Translations under genes and position numbers: made by a program
Source: CAYUWH01 sp964448615
Lineage (GTDB): Bacteria; Patescibacteriota; Gracilibacteria; Peribacterales; Peribacteraceae
Assembly: GCA_964448615.1 (NCBI GenBank)
Contig: CAYUWH010000023.1
Location: 1 to 21,523, forward strand
DNA: 21,523 bases
Direction of reading: 5' to 3'
Notes under the pieces: model-generated
Told to the model about the DNA's origin: nothing
Databases searched by the model: none
The model's input: only the letters and a program-made list of their open reading frames with translations
Shown here: positions 14,754 through 21,523 of the stretch, piece by piece
How positions within the stretch are numbered: the first letter of the stretch is position 1
How the letters are laid out: every line of letters starts with the position of its first letter

Positions 14754-14841
14754 AATACTCGTATACTGGTTACTCGTGTACTCGTGCAGTTTTTCGTATT
14801 CTTCACGAGTATTCCAGTATACGAGTAACGAGTATACGAAT
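14754..14841. repeat. Long imperfect inverted repeat of TACTCGTATAC units
   Basis: TACTCGTATACTGG (14756-14769) pairs perfectly with 14814-14827. Inside it, TACTCGTG (present twice, 14771-14786) pairs with CACGAGTA (14804-14811). Further TACTCGT-like units extend outwards to 14841. It fills the gap between the convergent ATPase and glyA genes and may act as a two-way barrier; its composition differs from the other repeats here. Confidence 0.7.
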
Positions 14842-14843
14842 CA

Positions 14844-16103
<1,260 letters not shown>

Positions 16104-16110
16104 GAATGAG

Positions 16111-16210
16111 AAGGTAAGGCAGGTAAAGAACGTAAGGTAGGTCGATGATGTACTTTAAAATATATGCCATACCTTCCTTACCTTCCATACCTTCTTTACG
16201 TACCTTACCT
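16111..16210. repeat. GGTAAGG-type intergenic repeat, copy 3 (inverted pair)
   Basis: AAGGTAAGGCAGGTAAAG units on the left (16111-16140) and complementary CCTTACCTTCC / CTTTACGTACCTTACCT units on the right (16171-16210) flank an AT-rich centre. The right end contains the TAA stop codon of the cyclo-ligase gene (within GGTAAGG); the left end stops 7 nt before the glyA ATG. Confidence 0.7.
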
Positions 16211-16801
16211 CTTCGCGCGTTCTGCCCTGCAATCTATGAACCCGCGCGCGGTTACCAATGCATCGACCGGTTCGTCGTGGGATTCGACCGGAATATCATT
16301 GTGAATTTGTGTCTGCAATGCAACGCCCCATACCTGTGCATTGGGATTCTCTTTGCGTAACACACTCAGCCATTTGTCGTACCCGCCATTGCCGCGCCCG
16401 ATGCGGTCGCCGCGATGGTTGAAGCCGCGCCCCGGGATAATGGCGTACTGGAGATCTTGCAGATGTAAACGCGGTGCATCCTTTGGCGGTTCGGGAATGT
16501 GGAATGGGCCTTCATGCAAATTCTCCAATGACGTTGCTTGGCGGAAGACGAGTTTTCCATCTTCGAAGCAGGGGAGAAATAAGGTGCAGCCTTGCTCGAG
16601 GAGCGTGAGCATCGCGGGGCGAAGGTCCACTTCGTCCGTGAGCGGAATGTAGCCGCAGAAGGTAACCGGTTCGGCAGGCAGCGCTTGCACCAATTGTTTG
16701 CAGAGTGATCTGCTTTCGGCTCGGCGCTCGCCATCGGAGACGCGTGACATGCGTTCTTTGATCGCGGTCTTGAGCCGGTGCTTTTGGTCTTTGATGTCCA
16801 T
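16205..16801 (-). CDS. 5-formyltetrahydrofolate cyclo-ligase (MTHFS)
   Basis: 198 residues from ATG 16801. It has an N-terminal helix rich in Lys/Arg (KHRLKTAIKERM), then YIPLTDEVDLRP, LFLPCFEDGKLVFRQ, and the ATP/folate-site signature IPGRGFNHRGDRIGRGNGGYDKWL (family PGxAFDxxGxRLGxGxGYYD). It turns 5-formyl-THF into 5,10-methenyl-THF using ATP, recovering folate that the adjacent GlyA can generate as a side product. An upstream in-frame start (16837) would overlap dnaX and has no support. It starts 25 nt after the dnaX stop, with no Shine-Dalgarno sequence. The stop codon is supplied by the flanking repeat. Confidence 0.9.
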   Translation of the reverse strand: MDIKDQKHRLKTAIKERMSRVSDGERRAESRSLCKQLVQALPAEPVTFCGYIPLTDEVDLRPAMLTLLEQGCTLFLPCFEDGKLVFRQATSLENLHEGPFHIPEPPKDAPRLHLQDLQYAIIPGRGFNHRGDRIGRGNGGYDKWLSVLRKENPNAQVWGVALQTQIHNDIPVESHDEPVDALVTARGFIDCRAERAKR

Positions 16802-16826
16802 GGGTGAGTAGCTAATTTCGAAAAGC

Positions 16827-18374
16827 TTAAAACACATCCGCAGCAGCCTCTGCGAGGTTTACCATCTCGCGGGCCGGTGGCGCAGGTACGGCAGTCGTCT
16901 CGCCATCGAGAACAGTCTTAAGGGTAATGGGACTTCCCACAAATTTGAGCAACGCTGCTTCGATTGAACGTGTCGCCTCGTTCGTCATGACTTTCTCCCG
17001 GTGAAATGAAGACGCAAAACCCAGAATCAGTGTGTTTCCTTCCAGTCCACGCAACGCTGCGTTCTTCAGGGACATACGTGCCGATGCGGGCTCCGCGGAT
17101 TGTACGATGTCGTGCCAGGCGTTCTTGATACTGCTGAGGGATAATGAGGAGTCCGAGGAAACCGAAGAGTCCGACGAGGCCGAGGAACGAGGAGGGGTGG
17201 TAGGCACAGGAGGGACAGGAGGAATAGGAGTGGATGTTTGAGCAGGAGCCGGAGGCGATGCTTGCCGCAGCTGAGACACCGGTGTCTCAGCTGCCTTCGC
17301 TGCATCCGATGTAGGCTTCATCTCCGGAGCAACGGTGCTCCCTCTCCCCAAGGGAGAGGGTTGGGGTGAGGGGTCCTCCCCGCACAACGACAACAATGCC
17401 GATTCGATGACCAAGCCGGGCACCGGCGCAATACGCAGATCACGGACGGCATCGAGCAACACGCTTAACATTCTCTCAAGATCTTTGACCGAGCGCTTCT
17501 GTTCCACATTGCGATGGAGATCTGTGCGCACATGACCGAGGAGAAGCCGGACAAAGTGATCGAGCGGAATGCCGACTTCTTCCATCCGCCGGACGGTTTC
17601 CAACAAGGTCTGACGATCTCCGGCTTGCACCGCTTTCATCACGATCTCCACGTATTCAAAGCCGCTCTCGCCGATGCGGCTGCGTACGTCATTGAGCGTG
17701 ATGTATTCCAGCGAGCGCAATTGATCGAGCAACGAGATCGCATCGCGCAATCCTCCTTGTACGTGATGGGCGATTGCGCGCAGGGCATCTTCATCGACAT
17801 TGATGGATTCTTTTCCTGCGATAAATTTCAACCGTGTGACAATATCGTCTTCGTTAATTTGCCGGAACAAATAGCGCTGACAGCGCGACTGGATGGTGGC
17901 GGGAATTTTGTGCAGCTCCGTGGTCGCCAAAATAAAATAGGCATAGGAAGGCGGTTCCTCGAGAGTTTTCAAGAGTGCATTGAAGGCCTCGCGCGTGAGC
18001 ATGTGCACTTCATCGATGATGTAGACCTTCGCCTTTGCGACGACGGGGGAGAACTGAATTTTTTCAAGGAGACCGCGAATGTCATCGATACCGCGATTGG
18101 AGGCGGCGTCGATCTCCACCAAGTCCACAAGATTCCCATCATCCACCGATTCCTCAACCTGCTGCTTGAGCATTCCTTCCTCCATGCCCTGTGTCAGAAT
18201 GATTTTGGCGAGGATGCGCGCCGTGGAAGTTTTGCCCGTGCCGCGCGTACCGGAAAACAAATACGCATGCGCGAGTTTGCCCTGCGCGACTGCTTGTTGC
18301 AGTGTAGAGACGATATGCGTTTGCCCGGCCATATCCTCAAAACTCTTTGGACGGTACTTTCTGTAGAGTGACAT
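16827..18374 (-). CDS. dnaX: DNA polymerase III subunit gamma/tau
   Basis: A 515-residue protein. Walker A GTRGTGKTS (42-50), Walker B DEVH (121-124), sensor/SRC motif (163-165), and a domain III helical bundle to about residue 340. A low-complexity Pro/Ser linker (about 345-420) follows, then a C-terminal tau-like domain of about 95 residues. It is the clamp-loader ATPase. Oddities: the four zinc-binding cysteines normally found between RILAK and DLVEIDAAS are all absent (residues 57-82), and the linker carries two palindromes, one encoding PSPQPSPLGRG. A TATACT -10 box 6 nt before the ATG predicts a leaderless mRNA. No slippery heptamer for programmed frameshifting was noticed. Confidence 0.95.
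   Translation of the reverse strand: MSLYRKYRPKSFEDMAGQTHIVSTLQQAVAQGKLAHAYLFSGTRGTGKTSTARILAKIILTQGMEEGMLKQQVEESVDDGNLVDLVEIDAASNRGIDDIRGLLEKIQFSPVVAKAKVYIIDEVHMLTREAFNALLKTLEEPPSYAYFILATTELHKIPATIQSRCQRYLFRQINEDDIVTRLKFIAGKESINVDEDALRAIAHHVQGGLRDAISLLDQLRSLEYITLNDVRSRIGESGFEYVEIVMKAVQAGDRQTLLETVRRMEEVGIPLDHFVRLLLGHVRTDLHRNVEQKRSVKDLERMLSVLLDAVRDLRIAPVPGLVIESALLSLCGEDPSPQPSPLGRGSTVAPEMKPTSDAAKAAETPVSQLRQASPPAPAQTSTPIPPVPPVPTTPPRSSASSDSSVSSDSSLSLSSIKNAWHDIVQSAEPASARMSLKNAALRGLEGNTLILGFASSFHREKVMTNEATRSIEAALLKFVGSPITLKTVLDGETTAVPAPPAREMVNLAEAAADVF
17267..17294. repeat. Perfect 28-bp palindrome inside dnaX
   Basis: GCAGCTGAGACACC is followed at once by its exact complement, with no spacer. It encodes part of ETPVSQLRQ in the DnaX linker and lies about 45 bp from the second palindrome in the same linker. 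Confidence 0.85.
17340..17379. repeat. CCCTCTCCC palindromic repeat inserted in frame in dnaX
   Basis: CCCTCTCCC (17340-17348) and GGGAGAGGG (17352-17360), then TTGGGGTGAGGGG. This matches the widely dispersed palindrome that gives PSPQPSP-GRG when translated (recall). It sits in the flexible linker, where it does no obvious harm. Confidence 0.75.
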
Positions 18375-18380
18375 GTGCCG

Positions 18381-18386
18381 AGTATA
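18381..18386 (-). promoter_or_regulatory. -10 box of dnaX
   Basis: TATACT on the minus strand ends 6 nt before the dnaX ATG, so transcription should begin at or next to the start codon. The -35 is not convincing. Confidence 0.45.
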
Positions 18387-18403
18387 AGTGAGCGCTTCTT
18401 TTA

Positions 18404-18434
18404 TTGCATCCTTAATCTCTTCCTGTCATAGTAT
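18404..18434 (+). promoter_or_regulatory. Putative promoter of the DsbA-like gene
   Basis: TTGCAT (18404-18409), then CATAGT at 17 nt or TAGTAT at 19 nt (18429-18434). TAGTAT ends 6 nt before the ATG, so a leaderless mRNA is predicted. It overlaps the divergent dnaX promoter region. Confidence 0.4.
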
Positions 18435-18440
18435 CGGCCT

Positions 18441-19040
18441 ATGCGACGTTTCATCCTTGCTTCTCTCTCATTTGCCTTCCTCGCTGCATGCGGCGTGGAT
18501 ACCACGGGTCTCTCCGCCGAACTCAAGCGAACTTCCCATCCCGGCACTGATGCGAATGCAACGGTGCAAGTGGTGGAGTTTGCGGACTTGCAATGCCCGG
18601 CCTGTAAAGCCGCCCATGAAACGATCACGACGCCTCTCGTGGCGAAATACGGTACAAAAATCCGTCTCGACTTCATGCATTTCCCACTGCAAGCGCTTCA
18701 TCCGTATGCACTTGCTGCGGCTCAAGCCAGTGAATGCAGCGCGGATCAGGGAAAATTCTGGGAGTTTTTGGATGTCAATTACATGAATCAGAAAGATCTC
18801 AACACCGCCAATCTCACGAAGTGGGCACAGAGCCTTGGTCTTGATATGGATCTCTTCGACCGTTGTTTGAGATCCGGCATCAAGAAAGATGCGATCCTTG
18901 ACGAGTACAAGAAGGGTCAGGGCGTGAATGTGCGCGGTACGCCGACGTTCTTCGTGAATGGTCAGCAGGTGGAATCTTCTGCCGCTGCGATCGGTGCGGC
19001 CATTGATGCTGCACTCGCGAACCCCGGTCAGAAGCTGTGA
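18441..19040 (+). CDS. DsbA-family thiol-disulfide oxidoreductase lipoprotein
   Basis: A 199-residue protein. Residues 1-17 are a lipoprotein signal (MRRF, hydrophobic core, lipobox LAAC with Cys17). The thioredoxin-fold DsbA-like domain has the active site CPAC (52-55) after VVEFADLQ, an inserted helical domain (about 85-150) and the cis-proline loop RGTPTFFVNG (about 164-173). It should act outside the membrane as a disulfide oxidase or isomerase. It is divergent from dnaX, with 66 bp between the starts. A second lipoprotein with a redox-type domain lies 1.9 kb downstream. Confidence 0.9.
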   Translation: MRRFILASLSFAFLAACGVDTTGLSAELKRTSHPGTDANATVQVVEFADLQCPACKAAHETITTPLVAKYGTKIRLDFMHFPLQALHPYALAAAQASECSADQGKFWEFLDVNYMNQKDLNTANLTKWAQSLGLDMDLFDRCLRSGIKKDAILDEYKKGQGVNVRGTPTFFVNGQQVESSAAAIGAAIDAALANPGQKL

Positions 19041-19057
19041 TGAGCCATATCGTCGTA

Positions 19058-19102
19058 GCGGACCTTATCCTTCGACTGTGCTCAGGATAAACTTCGGTCC
19101 GC
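19058..19102. repeat. Palindromic repeat of the CTTCGACTGTGCTCAGGA type
   Basis: GCGGACC (19058-19064) pairs with GGTCCGC (19096-19102), and the inner TTATCC pairs with GGATAA (19085-19090), with a 5-nt bulge. The core resembles a short palindrome found dispersed in many uncultured bacteria (recall). There is no T-run, so it is not a classic terminator. Confidence 0.65.
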
Positions 19103-19209
19103 TGCATACATAAAAAACAACATATAGTATACAAAAATCTCTCCACACCCTATATCTAGTGCCATTGTCACTTGCACTTCTTGCTCTTCACCGGAAGAAT
19201 GGCGGGTCC

Positions 19210-20850
19210 ATGAAGACGTCATCCCCCGCAGAGGCACAGGAACTTCCGCTCAAGCGCAGACGTCTTGATGAAGAGGAGGATGAAGACATCTCATCCCCGG
19301 AAGAACTGCGCAAGGCGACGATCGAGGAGTATATCGAAACGTGCCGCGGCATTTATCTCCATCCATTGCTTTCCGAAGAGACGCGCATGCAATACGAGAA
19401 GCATGTTTTTACGTACATGCGCACAACGACTGTGGAAGAAGCGGAACGCAATATTGGATGGTTGCAAGACGTTGTCAGCAAAGTCGAAGCGGCTGAATCG
19501 CGCTTTGAAAGCATGATCGCAGAGGCCCTTTCGCGCCGATGGATCAATGCTGCATCCGCCAATCGTTGGCGCGCGCGCTTCACCGATCCGGGCTTGCTGG
19601 AATTCGTGCGTGAGCAATGGCTTGAGGATAAATTTCCGGCCTATCTGCGGCGCTGGGAGCGTGTAGCCGACGAACGCAAGACGGTGTTGCGCCGTGCGGA
19701 ACTTCAAGAGGTCGATGCATCCGATGAGCCGGAACTTGCAGTACTGCAGAATCAGGATGCCTTTCTTGCTCTTGATTATCATCACCGGTGCAATCTCGTG
19801 AACCGGCTTGATGCACTCGTGATGGCGACGGCGCTGCATAAGCGCGAAACATACCGTTCCCTGCGTGATGAAGTGCAAGAAAGCACCCGCGGGCCGAATG
19901 CATGTTTGCATAGTGCGCAGGTTGGTGTGTTGCTGAAAGAAATATTTTCTCAGCAAGATCCTCGTGCATATTTCTCTGACGCCATCGTCCCGATGCTGCA
20001 GCGTAGACAGGCATTGCGCCGTGAATACGATGTGTTTCAGCATAATATTGCGGCAGCGCAGCTACCTTCCGGCATGCGCCTGCCAAGCCTCTCTGCATTT
20101 TTGCAATGGAGCGAAGAGGCATGCGCCGTCTTTCTGGAGGAAGGACGCAACCGCTTGAGGGCGTCCTTGCGAGAGCAGGAAGCAGAGGAATCCGTGCTCG
20201 CACAGAAAAAAACCGAAGTGCGTCATGCGATGGATCGGAAAGATTGGAGAGGGGCGGAAGCGGTGCTGATCTCGTTGTCGCAATCCGATGATAAGGAGTT
20301 GCCGGTCTTGCAGCGGTATCTCGAAGCGCACCGCGATGATCTGCCTGAGCGCAAACCTTCCATCAGTGAGTTGTTGCGCGAGATGAATTCGATGATCCGG
20401 GGCGTGCCTCCCTCCATGCAGGGCATGTACATCGTCTCGTTGCAACGCGGATCCAAGAGTTTCGAGCGTGTGATGCAGCACATGTATCTCGCCGTGTGGA
20501 GTGCGGACCAACAGGCATTCGAAGGAAAAAAATCGCAGGCGGATGCCGCGGCCGATGCCTCGCGCGGATCAGTGCGGCGTATCGGCGGAGGAGAGGATCA
20601 TACGGAGCAGGCAGAGGATGGCGTCTCGTCTGTCGTGGAGGTGGCGAGCGATCAGGAGTCTCAGCTCAAGGCGCTTGATCTCCTCGAGCGTCAAGACGTG
20701 CGGTCGCAGCGTGCCGAATGCAAAGGAATGGTCAGCGATTCCCTCTCTCTCAAGCAGCAGCGCTACTTAGTGGATCACATCAATGCGCCGCTCATGGGCC
20801 GTTTGCGGCGCCTGGAAGGAGAGGGGATTGCCTTTGCACTTGCGGCTTAG
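19210..20850 (+). CDS. Unrecognised 546-residue helical protein
   Basis: No family recognised. Residues about 12-30 are charged (KRRRLDEEEDED); residues 30-400 are predicted helical, with many Glu/Arg/Ala and several Trp (for example RRWERVADERK and FLQWSEEACAVFLEEGR); residues about 435-480 are a low-complexity Gln/Ala/Gly/Glu stretch; a final helix pair ends the protein. No signal peptide, membrane segment or nucleotide-binding motif is seen, so it is probably cytoplasmic. The start is uncertain: a GTG at 19159 would add 17 residues, but neither start has a Shine-Dalgarno sequence and the ATG better fits a charged, soluble N-terminus. It sits between two lipoprotein genes on the same strand. 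Confidence 0.7.
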   Translation: MKTSSPAEAQELPLKRRRLDEEEDEDISSPEELRKATIEEYIETCRGIYLHPLLSEETRMQYEKHVFTYMRTTTVEEAERNIGWLQDVVSKVEAAESRFESMIAEALSRRWINAASANRWRARFTDPGLLEFVREQWLEDKFPAYLRRWERVADERKTVLRRAELQEVDASDEPELAVLQNQDAFLALDYHHRCNLVNRLDALVMATALHKRETYRSLRDEVQESTRGPNACLHSAQVGVLLKEIFSQQDPRAYFSDAIVPMLQRRQALRREYDVFQHNIAAAQLPSGMRLPSLSAFLQWSEEACAVFLEEGRNRLRASLREQEAEESVLAQKKTEVRHAMDRKDWRGAEAVLISLSQSDDKELPVLQRYLEAHRDDLPERKPSISELLREMNSMIRGVPPSMQGMYIVSLQRGSKSFERVMQHMYLAVWSADQQAFEGKKSQADAAADASRGSVRRIGGGEDHTEQAEDGVSSVVEVASDQESQLKALDLLERQDVRSQRAECKGMVSDSLSLKQQRYLVDHINAPLMGRLRRLEGEGIAFALAA

Positions 20851-20855
20851 AGGGT

Positions 20856-20883
20856 TTGCACGAAGGTAATTTTCTCCTACAAT
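20856..20883 (+). promoter_or_regulatory. Putative promoter of the DM13 lipoprotein gene
   Basis: TTGCAC (20856-20861), a 16-nt spacer and TACAAT (20878-20883, 5 of 6). It gives a leader of about 16 nt with a T-rich sequence and no Shine-Dalgarno site. Confidence 0.55.
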
Positions 20884-20905
20884 AGGTGCTCTTTTCCTTT
20901 TGTAT

Positions 20906-21505
20906 ATGCAGAAAACGATCATCGCAGGCTTGTGTTCTCTCTCGTTGCTTCTCGTGGCTTGCAGCGGTTCCGGCCAGACGGCTGATCCAGAGTTGCTTGA
21001 TAATCCGCTCTACGCCGAGTGGTACTACAAAGACATCGTGGAGAACATGATGAATCTTGAGATCCAGAATGATCCGCTGATTAAAGAAGCAGATACAAAA
21101 GCCGTGATCGATGCGACGCGGAAAAGCGCCTTATCCCTCGCGCAAGAAGCCACTGCAGCGCGTCAGAAAGGCAAGGTCGGCACATTCATTCCCGTGCTGC
21201 AAGAAGTGACCGCGCGCGTATTGCTGACGGATTCCATGCTCTTCTTCGGGCCGGATACCGATGTGATCCCGGGTGCCGAGCTGCATGTGTACTTGTCGCC
21301 GGTTCTTGATCCGCGCGCCGAAACGGGAGCGGTGATGTTCCCCGATGCCTCTGCGATCGATCTTGGTGTTATGAAAGATCCGTACGGCGCTTCTTCGTAT
21401 GCACTACCGCAAGGTGATGCATTACCTGATATGCGCAGCGTGGTGCTGTGGGATCGCAAGCTGAAGCGTCTCGTCGCCTTCGCGCAGTTGCAGGTGCAGC
21501 GGTAG
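20906..21505 (+). CDS. DM13-domain lipoprotein
   Basis: 199 residues from ATG 20906; an in-frame TTG lies 6 nt upstream. It has a lipoprotein signal (residues 1-19, lipobox LVAC, Cys19), a helical region (about 30-90), then a DM13-like domain: LTDSMLFFG, AELHVYLSP (125-132), IDLGVMKDPYGASSYALP (151-168) and MRSVVLWDRKLKRLVAFAQL (176-195). DM13 is proposed to act in redox at the cell surface and has a nearly invariant cysteine after the VVIW motif; here that position is Asp183. It is probably anchored on the outer face of the membrane. The domain call is from memory of the family pattern. Confidence 0.75.
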   Translation: MQKTIIAGLCSLSLLLVACSGSGQTADPELLDNPLYAEWYYKDIVENMMNLEIQNDPLIKEADTKAVIDATRKSALSLAQEATAARQKGKVGTFIPVLQEVTARVLLTDSMLFFGPDTDVIPGAELHVYLSPVLDPRAETGAVMFPDASAIDLGVMKDPYGASSYALPQGDALPDMRSVVLWDRKLKRLVAFAQLQVQR

Positions 21506-21523
21506 GTACGAATAGGTAAGGCA
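21506..21523. repeat. GGTAAGG-type intergenic repeat, copy 4 (cut by window end)
   Basis: GTACGAATAGGTAAGGCA starts right after the stop codon of the lipoprotein gene, and the unit AGGTAAGGCA matches the other three copies. The rest lies outside the window. Confidence 0.5.

Noticed and set aside
17100..17380. Programmed frameshift site in dnaX stimulated by the linker palindromes
   Set aside because: No A-rich slippery heptamer was seen before the hairpins in the sense direction, and the frame continues into a conserved-looking C-terminal domain.

Overview
The window looks like a chromosomal contig from an uncultured Patescibacteria (CPR) bacterium. The gene mix (lone RuvA, Pgi, RsmI, GyrA, short HrcA plus VirD4-like ATPase, GlyA plus 5-formyl-THF cyclo-ligase, DnaX, small lipoproteins) and the moderate GC suggest a Peregrinibacteria/Peribacteria-like lineage. 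This placement is inference and was not tested by phylogeny. TGA is used as a stop (gyrA, hrcA, the DsbA-like gene, the M23 peptidase), so the code is standard bacterial code 11, not the UGA=Gly code of Gracilibacteria/SR1. Two runs of exactly 100 N (4686-4785 and 7957-8056) are scaffold gaps. They cut off the start of ruvA and the first codons of rsmI.

Layout. 1-2250: a DUF1704/MATCAP-type metallopeptidase (-), a small two-CxxC protein (+) with its own terminator, then a promoter-to-terminator unit with no convincing ORF (about 2095-2252) that looks like a structured small RNA. 2251-4685: a minus-strand cluster ruvA (partial), pgi, then trxA and a small membrane protein. 4786-6039: a secreted or membrane-anchored coiled-coil M23 peptidase. 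6174-7207: two tandem minus-strand SpoVG-family proteins, each with a four-cysteine zinc ribbon inserted into the SpoVG fold. 7289-8056: rsmI (partial). 8125-11127: gyrA and rpmE. 11255-14745: a CIRCE operator, hrcA and a large VirD4/TraD-type ATPase in one operon. 14844-18374: the minus-strand group glyA, 5-formyl-THF cyclo-ligase and dnaX. 18441-21505: a DsbA-like lipoprotein, an unrecognised 546-residue helical protein and a DM13-domain lipoprotein.

How the genes fit together. Most are housekeeping: carbon isomerisation, Holliday-junction processing, rRNA methylation, supercoiling, clamp loading and folate one-carbon flow (GlyA and the cyclo-ligase are adjacent). There is a redox/cell-surface theme: thioredoxin, a DsbA-like lipoprotein and a DM13 lipoprotein. 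The HrcA operon carries no chaperone and instead controls a DNA-translocase-type ATPase.

Two translation-start styles coexist. Several housekeeping genes (dnaX, dsbA-like, hrcA, rpmE) have a -10 box 6-10 nt before the start codon, so their mRNAs should be leaderless or nearly so. The DUF1704 gene, the two-CxxC gene and the two SpoVG genes have good Shine-Dalgarno sequences, and three of these four are followed by a terminator-like hairpin. Intergenic spaces are packed with palindromic repeats of several unrelated families, and one family also sits in frame inside gyrA and dnaX.
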